Source: Leptoclinus maculatus
Taxonomy: Eukaryota > Chordata > Actinopteri > Perciformes > Stichaeidae
Assembly (NCBI GenBank): GCA_032191485.1
Contig: JAVDOI010000042.1
Location: 1,199,809-1,263,808 of the forward strand
Length of the DNA: 64,000 nt
Reading direction: 5' to 3'
Positions 49,089-60,974 of the stretch are shown one piece after another. The number at the start of each line of letters is the position of its first letter. The first letter of the stretch is position 1. Below the pieces are notes generated by a model that did no database searches, had not been told where the DNA came from, and saw only the letters and a list, made by a program, of their open reading frames with translations. The translations under genes and the position numbers were made by a program.

Positions 49089-49957
49089 GTGAGTACCGAG
49101 TGGGAGGGGGGAGAGAAAGAAGCCTTAACAGCGCAGTTCGGCTTCAATCTGCGCATAACATTCCCCAAACAATTTCAACACACTTCTGTTTATTTGTCTG
49201 CCATATATAAAAAGTGTGCACTGACATTATACTCTTCTTATAACCTATATTTAATAAAGCTGTGCCTCACCTGAAGGTTTTTATGGTCATATAATGTTCC
49301 TATGTTTTTTTAAACCTACATATTTTGTCTGTCCTTTTAAACTGCATGCTGGCGGTAGTGGGGGGATTGTGTCCTTGGGGACCGCGTCTTAATAGCGCAG
49401 GGCTTTACATGAGAACTAACACGTTAACAACTGCACCATAATCTGTCAATTCAGCTCCATGCACGTGTTATTTTGTCACATAAACTGTAAAAAAAAAAGA
49501 AAAAAGAAAGAACTCGTGAGTTCTAATTGCTGCGTGTTTGGATTCGTTATCGCCGAACCGCGGAGCTGAAGTTCGGGTGCGCCGCTGCATGTCGCGTCGG
49601 TGGTTTCGCACTGTTGCATTCACAGCGCAGCCTCCGTAGAACCACGTCGGCTTGTCTGCAGACCCGAGCAAGTTAATCAAAAACGGATTTGGACAAGTGG
49701 GCTTTGAGTTAAACAGGCCCGCGTTTTATTAGCCGGAGACCCCTTGATGAAATGAAAATGTGTGCGTGGTGCAGCCTCCTCAATCTTCCTCTGACGCTCA
49801 AATGACAATCCACGCATCGTCCGCAACACACCAAGTTAAAAAAAAACAACCTTCAGTTTGTTTCTTTGTCCTTGTTTTTATTTTATATTTTATTATCATA
49901 TCATATATCACGCAGCCTATACTCACAGTCCCTCTCTTTAACCCTTTCTCTTCCCAG
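49089..49957 (+). other. slit2: slit2 intron 1
   Basis: This 869-bp intron runs from GTGAGT to CTCTTCCCAG. It holds no recognisable mobile element and no other gene. Short A-rich and T-rich runs occur near 49489 and 49840. Confidence 0.9.
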
Positions 49958-50029
49958 GGATCTGAATGCAAACAACCTCACTAAAATCACCAAGGCGGAT
50001 TTCGCAGGACTGAGGCATCTGCGAGTGTT
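49958..50029 (+). CDS. slit2: slit2 coding exon 2: leucine-rich repeat
   Basis: This 72-nt exon encodes one 24-residue repeat, DLNANNLTKITKADFAGLRH followed by LRVL, with the LxxNxLxxIxxxxFxxLxxL pattern. It begins with the last base of Leu70 after a CTCTTCCCAG acceptor and ends TT|GTAAGTG. Vertebrate Slit2 has almost the same repeat (ITK.DFAGLRHLRVL). Slit1 and Slit3 differ in the DFAGLRHLRVL stretch. Confidence 0.95.
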
Positions 50030-50760
50030 GTAAGTGTCTTCTATATTTTATTTTTCTCCTTTCTTCTCTTTTCCTTTTTGCAGATGGAAAAGAAAAACAA
50101 AAAAAATTCACCTTGCAATTCAAACAACTCCCCCAACAACAACAACAACTAAAACCCACAACACACAGTAGTCCTGGTCAGGCATCGTGGCTCATTCAGC
50201 AGCCCTGGAGCTGCCGCATGCGGCACTGCGTCTAGAAGAAGCGGCGATTTCATTGAGTGTGTGTGTGTGTGTGTGTTTGTGTGTGTGTGTCCAAACAGAA
50301 TAGCGGCGGCACCTGTTAATGTTGTCGCGTTAATCTGCCAGTGGAAGTGTCAGGAGGGGCTTATTTTAACCACCGGGCAAAGAGAGGGAAGGAGATAGCG
50401 GTCGTTAGGTGTAACCGCGGAGGGAGGAATGCATGCTGGATGGGAGGGAGGGTGCAAGGAAAGGAAAAGGAAAGAGAGTCAAGTAAGAACAAGTTTCTCT
50501 CCTGGGATGAGTCCAGGTTAAGAGTGGAACAGGGATAGCGTGCTTTTATTGTGTTTGTGTGTGCTTGCGCGTGCTATCCAGTTGCTATAAGTGAACGTCG
50601 GGGAATAAACATTTTTGGGATTCCTCCAGAGATTATGTCTTCGATTGAGCATGTGTTTGTGCGCGTGTGCGATACCACTCTTCATGCTAGCCGTTTCCAT
50701 GTGCTCCGTGGCGTCTGGCTGTGCGTGGTCACACACAACCACAACCGTTTGGATTTGAAT

Positions 50761-51394
50761 TAGAGCTGCAACAATTATTTTTTTTATTAGCTAGCACTGT
50801 CAAATTTCAGTCGTTAGTCCTAAATTCGCAATTCCCGCTAGGAAGCAGTGTTCCAGTGTATGCGTCCGGGGCTTTTATTGTGAAGGCTAGAACTGTTGAA
50901 TGTGTTTGAGAGGAATAAAGTTGGCGCCATCTTGGTGCAGACTACGGAGCCCCGTGTTATTATTTTATTACCATTATAAAGTACAGGCACAACTTAAGTC
51001 CTGGCTACTGTATTGTAATGCTACCATCTTTAAACAATACAATTACATTTAAACAAAACATATAATTCAACATAAAAACAGTACAGGAGCTGTGTGTTGT
51101 GATAAACCCTTTTAGCTCTGTTAGCATTGTTGCAGTTGTTTACACCGTTAGCGCTGTTAGCACCGCTAGCTAACCGCGTGGAGGCAATATATGCTCTTGA
51201 ATTATTTTTTTAGCACCTTTAAAGCAAACAAAGCCACAAAAGTTTGGAAATACCTTTTTGTCAGATATGATAGTAAATATATTTACTAACTCAGTTAGTT
51301 GGTGAAAACAAGCATTCTGAAGGAGTCACTTAGTGCATTGTAAAAGGTTGTCTTCAGTATATTTCGGTAATGAAATTAATTGTTAGCTGCAGCA
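50761..51394. mobile_element. MITE with GAGCTGCAACAATTA-type inverted ends in slit2 intron 2
   Basis: The left end TAGAGCTGCAACAATTATTT is matched, imperfectly, by TTAATTGTTAGCTGCAGC at about 51375-51393. The ends resemble a very common vertebrate DNA-transposon relative whose terminus is GGGCTGCAACAATTA. The interior has TTAGC-type repeats near 51117-51170 and no coding region. Confidence 0.6.
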
Positions 51395-51448
51395 CTTGAA
51401 ACCAGTTCTATCTGAGTTCCATGAGTGTACACCATACCGCCCATAAAA

Positions 51449-51482
51449 TGTGTGTGTGTGTGTGTGTGTGTGTTTGTGTGTG
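51449..51482. repeat. (TG)n microsatellite in slit2 intron 2
   Basis: TG run of about 34 bases with one TTTG break. Confidence 0.95.
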
Positions 51483-51978
51483 GCTGCTTGGCTTGGTCAG
51501 CACAGTGCTCCTGGGGGAGTTGAGCTAGTGTAAGTGAATGAGTAGTCACAGCTATGTGGTTAGATGGAGGGTAAATTGAATGATAGATGAGTCGCCGTCC
51601 AACTGATGGGCCAGTTTTAGAGTCAATTCTGGGGCTCCCACCCGCCGCTGATTGTCTCTCTCTCTTGCTGTTTCAACATTCTATCACTTTCCATCTCCAC
51701 CAATCGTTTTTTCTTCTTTTTTTTTCTTCACACCCGCTGCCACATACCTCCTCCTCTCCAATGTCAATCTCTTTGCCTCCTCTCTCGTGTCCCACCTCAC
51801 TCTCCTTCACCTTCCCTTCCTCCTCACTCGCTCTTATCTGTGGCACCATCTGGCCATCTTTCTCCTTTTCTCTGGCCTCTCAAGGTGTCATCGCACAAAT
51901 CACTCTGTCAGCTCAAGCACTCCTTTTTCTGTCCAGTGCTTATTGTCTCACTCTGTCTCTCTTGTGTTTCTCTCTCAG

Positions 51979-52050
51979 GCAGCTAATGGAGAACAAAATC
52001 ACCACGATTGAGAGAGGGGCCTTCCAGGACCTGAAGGAACTGGAGAGACT
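51979..52050 (+). CDS. slit2: slit2 coding exon 3: leucine-rich repeat
   Basis: This 72-nt exon encodes QLMENKITTIERGAFQDLKE followed by LERL. It is preceded by a long pyrimidine tract ending TCTCAG and followed by CT|GTGAGT. QLMENKI.TIERGAFQDLKELERL is the second repeat of vertebrate Slit2. Slit1 has a different middle (ERGAFDDM), and Slit3 begins HLEDNQV. The frame upstream of the acceptor is open for about 390 nt, but that is pyrimidine-rich intron and not exon. Confidence 0.95.
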
Positions 52051-54939
52051 GTGAGTTACACTTTTGGATCGAAGCTGCCGCCACTTTCTCCCTGAACACC
52101 TGTTTCTTTTGAAATTACTTGAGGATGCTTGCGCTTGGAAACTGAAGCGTACCAAGCAGATACACGTTTATTTTTTACGTATGTGGAAATGCACATATAA
52201 ACATAGGTGACAGATGAAAGAAAAAACTTACAAAAAGGGTACACGAGGCACCAGAACAACTTCAATACTCGTCATCGTAGATTCGTGTGTGTGAAGCTCT
52301 TCTGGAGGGATGATCATTGTTCCTAAAGATGTTCCCTCATTCGCTGTTTTGATTATGGTGATGGTGTTTCATGTCAAACTGCGACACCGAGGATTGTGCT
52401 TTGAATACCTGGTGAATGGTGAATGGTGGGATTGTGGAAACATGTCATCAACTTGTGTCATCCATCTGCTGCTCTTTTAAAATGCGGCAAAAAAAAAGCT
52501 GGCACTGTTTTATTTTTTATTTCAATAGAGCTCACAATGTTTCGTCAGCCAGTGTGTTCTGAATCCTTTCATGGATTTTTTTTTCACCCGTTTGGTTTGT
52601 AGACGTGGGTTGTAGCTGTCGGTGTGAATTCGGTCCTGAGTTTCTGACACTACCACAATTTTGACGCCGGATCATCAAAGCTGGAAATCAGTGGGCTTGT
52701 CAGATTGCGCAATCTAGTACCAATGTCTTGGACTGACGACCAAAGATTTCACCGTGTTCTATTTTAGTATTTTTGGCCTGGGGCAGTCTCTTAAAGGGGG
52801 TTGAGACCAATTTTATCCAGGAAGAGTGCCCGGGCTTTGAAGCAAATTTTACATAGTGGCCAAACGGTGGAATTACAATTTCCCGGGTCCTTCATGTGAT
52901 GGCCCAAAAAGACTTTGTCTGGTAGACTTGCATTGGGAAAGAGACATCTGTAACTCAGCAGAACTTTTTTTTTTAGGTAAATCAACTTCCCAGTACAAAC
53001 ACTAGTATTTTCATCTGAATTCTATACCCGGAAACCAAACTTTATTTGCTTAATGCGCCACTGAGCAACTTTTATAGGAATTAAGGAGTCCCCTCCTCCC
53101 ACACTATATCCAATTCTCTTTATACATCAATGGTCTTGACCTGGTGGCGTTTTAGCCCCTCCCCCCCATCTGTGTGTCTTCATAAATGTTCAACCTGACC
53201 GTCATGACGTGCGGCTGCCAACGTCTAACTCCAAGAGGGAAGTTTTGCAATCGAGTCACGGTGCAGTGGCTGAGTGAACAGCCAGAGGTTGTTATGGCGT
53301 TGGCCCGGGGAATCACTGGCATTCAGCATCCGACCCTGAGGCAGTTATGGCATAATTAAGTCTTGGTAGTGTGTGAGAGAGTGAGACAGACGGGGGGGGA
53401 TGCGGACCCCTGACTGCTGATATGTCCATTGTGTCAGCTGTCAACTTTGCTTGACGTGCGAGCCGTTCGTATACGTGGGTGTTTGTGTGATATGCGGCCC
53501 GACTGCCAGCCAATGACACACTGGAATGCAGCAGGCTGTGACCGAGTCTGAGGAGGCTCAGAGACAAGCTTTTAATTAAAGGCACATAAAAAAAAAAAAA
53601 ATCTGCGTTTTCCAAAACACAGACATCACCTGAATACACACAGAGATATCCACCTGAACACAGACGCACATGCAGCACTACATCGAACGGAGGTAGTTCA
53701 TCTTTATGATAGCTGTTTTGGGTGAATTCTTCAGGAGAGGCCGGGATGAAATAGGATGAAGTGTCACGATCCCCCTGGCTGCTCTAGTCTCGGGCATGTC
53801 GTGCCTGGTTTTCTCTCCGCTGCCCTGCGGCTGCTCTTTGTTGACAAAGCGAGAGCTGGTCTATATGAACGGCTATAAGGAATCTGCTACTCATGCGACC
53901 GACGCTGGGTTCTGTCCAGCTAAGCAGGTCTGGGAATTCCTGCCCTGAGCTGCACACAAAGAGGGCAATATTTCACTGCGTATGGTCCGGCTTTAGCAGT
54001 CAACCTTTTTAGCGATTTCCCTCCGTGCAAAGAGATGGTGCACTCTGGTGAATGTAGAATCTCATGTGAGCACCTGAACACACACTTGCACATGCAATGT
54101 AGACTACGCTGTAAACACCGGGAGTTTCCGTTTTGAATCTGACAGCAACAAACGCATCTGACAAGCGGCTAACTTTCTGACACAACGTTTCTCTGGTGTC
54201 CTCGCAAGAGGCTTTCAACTGTAATTCAGCGTCTCTGGCGTGGCATGTTCACAAACACAAAGGTGGAGACGGAGTCATCAATGCCCCCCCCCCCCCCCCC
54301 GCAGGCGCCGGACAATGGCACGTCTCCGGAGTCTGGAGTCTCGGGGGGCTCATTTCAAAGGCCTCCGTTCTCTGGGGGTCTGGGGGGGCGCCTGCTGGGC
54401 ACCGCTGCCCGGAGGAGAGGGCCCTAAGCTGGCCTGACGGATCCGCAGTGACTGCCCCCCACGGTGGTGGAAAACGGTTCCTCTTCTCACCCCCTTTTTT
54501 GTTTTTTGCGACAGGCCCTGCAGGGCTGGGCCGGTTGGGGTCAGGTGTGGGGCAATGGCTGTGGGGGGGGTGGGGGTGGAGATAGGCATGTCACAACACA
54601 CGCATGGGTATGGACACACTCGTGCATGCGCATTAACTTGCGCAAGACTGCTCTGTCAGTACAGGTTTTTATCTTCACCCCCCCCCCCTCCTACAGCCAC
54701 TCACACTTCATTCATGCTTTCACCTCTCTTGTTTTTCTCCCGTACCCACCCATCTCGTTCTCTCTCTCTCTCTATTGTCCCGCGCCGATAGGAATGTCAT
54801 ACATTCCTCCCTCTCTCTCCCTGTAGATGATGGAGAATAGAAATGTCCTGATCCTCTTATCCTCCTCTCACTGGTTTATAGCCCCCCTATCCAATTCAAA
54901 GCCCGCGAGATCGGAGAGGATAGCAGCCACACAGATGCA

Positions 54940-55270
54940 AAGAGAAAGGAAACAGTAATTACAGGTATTGAGACTCTGCGGTGAGATAAAGCCTCAGATG
55001 ATTAGCCTGTAATTGAGTGATGGCATAGTCATAGATTATTTCAGCGGCGATGAATAGCTGTGTACAGGTAGAAAGACGTGTCTGTCAACGGCGATCACAA
55101 ACGAGAGAATTAAACCTCAAGCTAAGTGATCGAGTTGTAATATTTAGACAATGTGACTATCACCAGATAATCGCAGCAGCGAGGCTTTGGATTTCAAAGT
55201 AAAATGCTGGGTAAGCGATAAATTAAGTGTTTAAAAGTTTTTAATTATTATTTTTATTGAGTGACTGAGC
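54940..55270. promoter_or_regulatory. Candidate conserved non-coding element in slit2 intron 3
   Basis: This is unique-looking AT-rich sequence with several homeodomain-type cores (CAGTAATTACAGG, CCTGTAATTGAGTG, TTTTTAATTATT) and GATAA motifs, free of microsatellite and mobile-element signals that crowd the neighbouring DNA. Slit2 has complex neural expression, so an enhancer here is plausible, but conservation cannot be judged from one sequence. Confidence 0.25.
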
Positions 55271-55877
55271 TTGAAATCATCTGCCCGCAAAACATTTTCA
55301 CTACTACAACTGTTCCGTCTTAAAACAAATTCTAATTTCTGATAGATGTTTTTCTGAGGCTGCAGCTGCCAACGTGTGTTATATCTGTCGGTAAACAGTT
55401 GCTCGAATGCTCAAAAGTTCAGGGGAAAAGCTCTTCAACGGCGCTGAATGTGATCGATTTTTGGATTTCATTGCTGTGTGTTTAGGCCAGTTACGGTGTC
55501 TGTCACTAAATAACAGATATCAGATTGGAGCGTGTGAAACTCTGGTGGATGGTGGTTCACTGCACCAGCTGTGGAACAAATACACAAACCGCAGTAGATA
55601 CACACTCACAGTGGTCAGTTTGACGGTTTCTCTGGGTCACGGAAATGTCCACACGGTTTGGGATATAACTATGGTAACAGTACTGTGTGTGTGTGTGTGT
55701 GTGGTGTAAGATGTGTATTATGGAAGCAGTGGCATCGCTGGAGTAATAATTGGATTCTGAGGTGGTTTGTTATTTCCTTCCCTGCCAGCCTGCAAACCTG
55801 TAGTACCACACATCTACAAGGCCGTGAGGTGTTAGGAGTGTGTGTGCGTTTCTGTATTTTATGTTTGTGTGGCTATG

Positions 55878-55879
<2 letters not shown>

Positions 55880-55914
<35 letters not shown>
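55880..55914. repeat. (TG)n microsatellite in slit2 intron 3
   Basis: A pure run of 35 bases. A facing (CA)n lies at 56106-56143. Confidence 0.96.
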
Positions 55915-55916
<2 letters not shown>

Positions 55917-56104
55917 ACTGTGTGGTTTGCGGCCCTCCAGCATCTGTTTATGATTGCAGGGATTATCACCACGCTGCAGTGTGACATTAGCTCGTTGGAT
56001 CGACTCTCACACCTCAGACTACTGGCGACTCAGTCTTCATTCACTTTCAGCCAGACTCTGACTAATGAATCACGACTGTGGGAGTGCTCTGAGAGCGTTT
56101 ATGT

Positions 56105-56105
<1 letters not shown>

Positions 56106-56143
<38 letters not shown>
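56106..56143. repeat. (CA)n microsatellite in slit2 intron 3
   Basis: A pure CA run of 38 bases. Confidence 0.96.
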
Positions 56144-56146
<3 letters not shown>

Positions 56147-56811
56147 TGATGCATTCCTTCAGGTCCATGAAACAAACCACTATATATCACTATTGACGAC
56201 TAGATTGTTTGAGTCAGAGGCAGTCGGTACTTTAGATGGACATTAGAGGTTTTTAGTACAAATCCTTAACACCGAACCTTCAAGCCGAACTGACTGTGCT
56301 GAGTCACCATCGTGTTCATGTCATAGGTACCTACGTTTACACAAGCTGTTTGATATTTGAGTAAAGTTACTCATAACAATGATGCCAGATATTTTATAGA
56401 TATTTTAAATAAACGTTTTGGGCAGATCTAGTCAATGACGAAAATAAATCCACAACAATTTTGATATTAAATAAAAAACTTCAAAATGTATCATGAAACA
56501 GTATCAAAACAATATCTGGTTCCACTTCCATATCTGCTTTTTTTTCAACATCTTATGTTTTGAACTGTTTGACAGACGTCTTCTTGGGCTCTTGGGCTTT
56601 TTTTGGAGCTGGTTTATATAAGTCATTTCATATCATGTATCACGATACAGCATGCTTTCTGGTAATATAAATACCTGACAAATGAAAAGTACTGAGTATT
56701 TTCTCATTTAATTAAGAATGTCAGTGCAAAATGTGAAATGAGAAATTTGAGTCGGTACGCTTGTTATTATCAATGTAGACGATACTTTTCTACTTCATAT
56801 TTTTCCTTCAT

Positions 56812-56990
56812 ATAACGGTTCGTATGACATCTTACAAAAAGGTTAATCCTCATTTTTGGTGGGTTTTCCTACGATATCCAGCAACTCGTGTCAATTACAA
56901 GCATACGGTATTTTCAAAATAAACTTCCGTCTTCACAACTTAGTTAAGTTTAGGAATCACTTTTTGTTTGACCCCTCCACCGCCCTTCAT
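56812..56990 (+). repeat. Repeat family B, short copy in slit2 intron 3
   Basis: ATAACGGTTCGTATGACATC, TTTTCCTACGATATCCAGCA and TTTTCAAAATAAACTTCCGT occur in family order, but the TTAGG block is reduced to one unit. Confidence 0.6.
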
Positions 56991-57007
56991 CGCCCAGCCC
57001 TAACATG

Positions 57008-57240
57008 AATGCTTCATTATCATTAAAATTAAAGGACAAAAATAATTGCTAATTGCTTCATTGAGTGCGTGAAGGCTAATTCATAAAATTATGAATCAGT
57101 CATCGATTTTATGAATTAGCCTTCAAGCACTCAATGAAGCAATTAGCAATTATTTTTGTGCTTTAATTTTGTAAATGCGTCCCAAAGGAGGCGGAGTGAA
57201 CAAGTTACGCTTTCTTCTCTAAGAGATAATGAAGCATCGA
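57008..57240. mobile_element. Fold-back element: near-perfect 65-bp inverted repeat in slit2 intron 3
   Basis: 57025-57089 and 57106-57170 are reverse complements with only two mismatches in 65, separated by 16 bases. Outside them, AATGCTTCATTATC (57008) and GATAATGAAGCAT (from about 57226) also pair, giving a two-tier inverted repeat of about 230 bp. This looks like a fold-back MITE or an inverted duplication. If transcribed within slit2 pre-mRNA it would form a long, stable hairpin. Confidence 0.75.
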
Positions 57241-58071
57241 TGAAATAATCACACAGTTCTGAGAAAAATGATGAATAAATGTGCGACACCTTAGTGGAAC
57301 CAGACTGGTTCTGGTCCTTCGCTATCTTTACTGCATTCGCTCAGTCTCCTAGTCTGACAGCATTCTATTTTAAGAGAATGAGCTCATACCCCCCCACCTC
57401 CCCTCCATCCTGATCCCTCCTCCACACCTCCAGCACCAGTCCGTGCACTCACCCAGGGGAGGTCTTGCCCACTAACGGGGCGGCGCTCACGGCTGGGCAG
57501 GGCCCACAGGAGGAGTGGGCCTCTCCGCAGGACCACGTGGGGCTCTTAGCCGCCAGAGCCGGCGTTAACGGAAGAGCGGTGAATAATTCAGGAACACCGT
57601 TCTGCGGGACGTTAAATATTTAAGTGGCCTCTGATGTAACCGCGGAGTGCGAATGGGTGCGCGCGAGCACGTTTGTGCACTTTGTGGGTAGAACATGGGG
57701 ACAGAGGGGCTGACGTTATCAGTCTTCACCTAGTGAAGCAGGAAGAGGTGGAAGACGAAGGTTAGGCCATTGAGAGACGTGAAGAGAGGTTTTGAATGGA
57801 GTTCTGTGTTTGAGTAAAGTCCGTGGTTTTTCTTGAATCTGTGTGTAAATGTGTGTAGTGTCAGTGGCTTTTCTTATTAGTTTGAAGTCACTCCTTCATC
57901 CGGCCTCCATCCTTCATTTTATTCTTTCCTCTCGTCATTCTCCTCCAGTAGCAGCCGGCGCGGCATACGTCGCCGGGCCTGTCAATGTGTGTGTGTGTGT
58001 GTGTCAGGGTTAAACTGTTTCAGCAGTCTGTTGCTCATTGTGTCACTCCTCTGACTCACATTGAGGCACAA

Positions 58072-58072
<1 letters not shown>

Positions 58073-58145
<73 letters not shown>

Positions 58146-58150
58146 ACACA
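58073..58150. repeat. (CA)n microsatellite in slit2 intron 3
   Basis: CA run of 78 bases with one CT break near 58139. A short TG run follows at 58219-58240. It lies about 630 bp before exon 4. Confidence 0.96.
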
Positions 58151-58782
58151 TGCAAACCTCTTCAATCCACTCAACCAGGGTTAAATGATCGCACCCAGAT
58201 TATTAAACTCAACTCATCTGTGTGTGTGTGTGTGTGTGTGGGTGCGTGATGATGGGTTGTTGTGAGTTCTTCCCCTGTGAGGGCCTTGTTTACTCAGTGG
58301 GGTCCTTTTCACACATTCGGTAGCCCGGCCAGACTGCCTGTTTGTTTTTCCCACATCATCTCCTCTCCTTCGCCTTTGTGGTAAAAAAAAAGAAAGAAAA
58401 AAGCCCCCCCCCACACCTCCCCTTCATTTGAACCCCTTCTCTCGTCTTCTCCCCCCCCGCCTTCCCTTAGTCCTTCTCGAGTTCACTGTTTGTCTGGCAC
58501 CCATGTTGCACCTCTTAAATCAGGGCTAAACCCGGAGTCTGTTTTTTTGCGTATCCGTCCATGAACATGTTTTTAATGTCTCCATCAATCTCCTCGCTCC
58601 TTGCATGCCTCCTCTAACTATTGTTACAATCAAAACACATACAACCTAATTTGATATGATGCTCAGGAAACACAAATCTCACCTTAAAAAGCTAATCATA
58701 CGCACATGTAACCGCTTCGCCCACACTGTCTGGAAGTGGATACGGAGAGTTTATTCCCCTAATTTATGCTGTGTTTTTCCAG

Positions 58783-58854
58783 GCGCCTGAATCGGAATAA
58801 TCTGGCCGTCTTCCCCGAGCTGCTTTTCCTGGGAACTACAAAGCTTTACAGACT
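58783..58854 (+). CDS. slit2: slit2 coding exon 4: leucine-rich repeat
   Basis: This 72-nt exon encodes RLNRNNLAVFPELLFLGTTK followed by LYRL. The acceptor is GTTTTTCCAG and the donor CT|GTAAGT. It is short and easy to miss, but it matches the third Slit2 repeat (RLNRN...FPELLFLGT.KLYRL), the segment that best separates Slit2 from Slit1 (LPELLFQNN) and Slit3 (LPELLFQST). No following exon (expected to start DLSENQIQ) is visible up to 64000, so intron 4 is longer than 5.1 kb. Confidence 0.94.
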
Positions 58855-59200
58855 GTAAGTGCTGTTTTTTTTTATTTTTCTCTCTCTCTCTCTATCCATC
58901 ACTCTGCATTGTTAACTGAAATATTGTTCATTTTCCTCACGGTCCTGAGATCATACAGATGAATTGTTGCGATGGTGCGTTTGTGTGCATCCCCCACAAG
59001 CTCGTGCAGGTCACAGACTTCTATTATATACATACTGATATATGTGACGCACAGAAGAAAATATCCTGTTCTCTCGGTGACGCGTGGTCTCACTCTGGCT
59101 GAAGGAGCGACGGAGCTGATTTTACGTGGCCCTCTCCATAGAAGCCAGTTCAGTAGCTGATGGAGATTAGCACTCCAACAGCTGCTGCCCACTGGGAGAG

Positions 59201-59203
<3 letters not shown>

Positions 59204-59241
<38 letters not shown>
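59204..59241. repeat. (TG)n microsatellite in slit2 intron 4
   Basis: A pure TG run of 38 bases. Further runs lie at 59697-59743 and 60393-60424. Confidence 0.96.
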
Positions 59242-59243
<2 letters not shown>

Positions 59244-59706
59244 GATGGAGAGGAGAAAGTGAGCATGCTGGATCAAGGGAGACATAAGCAGCGAAACACA
59301 GAAACAGGTTTCTCTCCTGAAGTTACACTTCGCAGGCGGTTTCAGTTACAGAACATAAACGTTCCAGTTTGCCTCCAAACCTTCGAGCCCCATCCTCGCT
59401 CTCAGGCCGAGCGCCTGCACTGTAAACCGAGCTGTGGATTTCCAGCAGCGTCGGGCCGGCCGGCAGCGCTGCTAAAAACTGTGGGAAATGCCTTCCCGTC
59501 ACGGCCGTTTGTGGTCCCGGGGAATAATTATGGTCACATATATTTATACGTGTGGCTGAATGTATTTATCTGAAACAATATTGAAACGCTCAGATGATTC
59601 AGAGAGTGTGTGAAAGTTGTTTATGTTCTGCGGCCTCTACAGCGGTTGGCTGGGCCTCGACCTGTCGTGTCTGAGGGCGTGCGTCTGTTTTTCTGCGTGT
59701 GTGTGT

Positions 59707-59745
<39 letters not shown>

Positions 59746-60390
59746 TTTCTCAAGGCCAAGAGTTGGCATATTGCTCAGCGTGTGGGCCGAGGTAAAAATA
59801 CAACTGGGATATACTGCTCTCTGCTCAGCTGTCGCAGACAAGCGGCCTCTCTCTGTGTGTGTTTAGGGTCCCTCATCTGCTGCACGTCTTCACTGAACAC
59901 ACACACTTCATTCATTATGTTGTGTTAGAATTGTTGTTGTTTTTTTACACAGCCAAATATAGTACGATATAAATCAACTGTAGACAGAGAAAGAAAGAAA
60001 ACTCCAAGAGCAAGTTGCTAAATGACAATCAGGAAAAATAAAAACTTGCCAAGCTGGCGCCGTTGCAGCCACAAAAGCTCCGAGCAGCTCCGTCAGACGG
60101 AGTCATTCAGAATGAACGACAACCACGGAGGCTTAGCCAACAGTATTGGTGGTCAATATTCTTATGTCTACTTCTACACCCCCGACAGTGTATTTTTATT
60201 TTGAGAAAACACAACAAGAAACCCTTGAGAACCTCCGAGGTGGAATCTTGTTAGGTTTTACGTCGAGGTCAGCTGGTATGTGCGAAACCGGACCCACTTT
60301 GGTTCTTGCGACAATACTGCTATAAATGAACACTTGCTCAACCTGCTATTATGAAAATTATGTTTTCACTCTTTTGGGGCTTTGGAAAAA

Positions 60391-60426
<36 letters not shown>

Positions 60427-60974
60427 TGTGAATGCGTGCTGGATTCTTTAACCTCTGCTCAGCACCGTGGTTTAGGGCTTTGAGGGCTAAATTCAACTGA
60501 GGTCAGGTGTGAGATGTGCTATTATTTCTGCCTCCATTATGTCAATTATGTCAACATTTGTTTTTTTTACAAGTGTGACACTTATACTGACCTGGGTTTG
60601 CATCCTCTATGACATTTGGTGTTTGGTCAAGTCAACTGAAACACAATTAGATTTTAATCGTAGATAGATTTTTAATAATGGACTTGCTTATTGAAAACTA
60701 AAACCACAATCTTAAATTTGCTTCGTTCAGTTCCTTTAATGAGAATGATTACAAATAAGTCAAAAAAATATCAATATAGCTTACTATCGCGATGTTATTT
60801 AAAACGATAAAGTATCGATATGTCCCCGACTACTTACATTTAAATTGCCTGGAATCCCTGTGTGTGTCACACAACCTCCTCCTCCGCTCCTGTAACACTA
60901 GATGTTGCCTATTTCCTTGTAAGCTAAGGCCAGCGACCTCCCGGCCTGTCACATGATTCGGCCAAAATTACAAC

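Larger units (their letters stand above)
50030..51978 (+). other. slit2: slit2 intron 2
   Basis: This 1949-bp intron runs from GTAAGT to TCTCAG. It carries (TG)n runs near 50257-50291 and 51449-51482, a MITE at 50761-51394 (separate entry) and a long pyrimidine-rich stretch (about 51640-51970) leading into the acceptor. No other gene is seen. Confidence 0.9.
52051..58782 (+). other. slit2: slit2 intron 3
   Basis: This 6732-bp intron runs from GTGAGT to GTTTTTCCAG. It contains a poly-C run at 54284-54300, (TG)n at 55880-55914, (CA)n at 56106-56143 and 58073-58150, a family B repeat near 56812-56990, and the fold-back element at 57008-57240. An AT-rich stretch at about 54940-55270 is a candidate conserved regulatory element. 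Long open frames near 54196-54826 are G/C homopolymer and low-complexity translations, not exons. Confidence 0.88.
48880..58854 (+). other. slit2: slit2 gene, 5' part (coding exons 1-4, introns 1-3)
   Basis: The four exons join as 48880-49088, 49958-50029, 51979-52050 and 58783-58854 (425 nt; 141 whole codons plus two bases). Every intron falls between bases 2 and 3 of a leucine codon (CT|G or TT|G), so each of exons 2-4 is exactly 72 nt, one leucine-rich repeat. Donors are GTGAGT, GTAAGT, GTGAGT and GTAAGT; each acceptor is a pyrimidine tract followed by CAG or CCAG. Introns 1-3 are 869, 1949 and 6732 bp. Slit2 is a secreted, cleaved glycoprotein that binds Robo receptors through its second LRR domain and repels axons and migrating cells. 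That domain, the EGF repeats, the laminin G domain and the cysteine knot lie beyond the window. The order LRRNT then LRRs and the near-identity to Slit2 make the assignment firm. Slit1 and Slit3 fit less well, above all in exon 4. Confidence 0.95.

Noticed and set aside
51587..51978. A long open frame running into exon 3 as an exon extension
   Set aside because: It is the pyrimidine-rich intron before the TCTCAG acceptor. The 72-nt exon size matches its neighbours and the family.
54196..54826. Overlapping open frames in intron 3
   Set aside because: Driven by poly-C/poly-G and proline/glycine-rich low complexity, with no domain.
48880..58854. slit1 or slit3 identity
   Set aside because: FPELLFLGTTKLYRL and DFAGLRHLRVL fit Slit2. 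Slit1 and Slit3 differ at these places.
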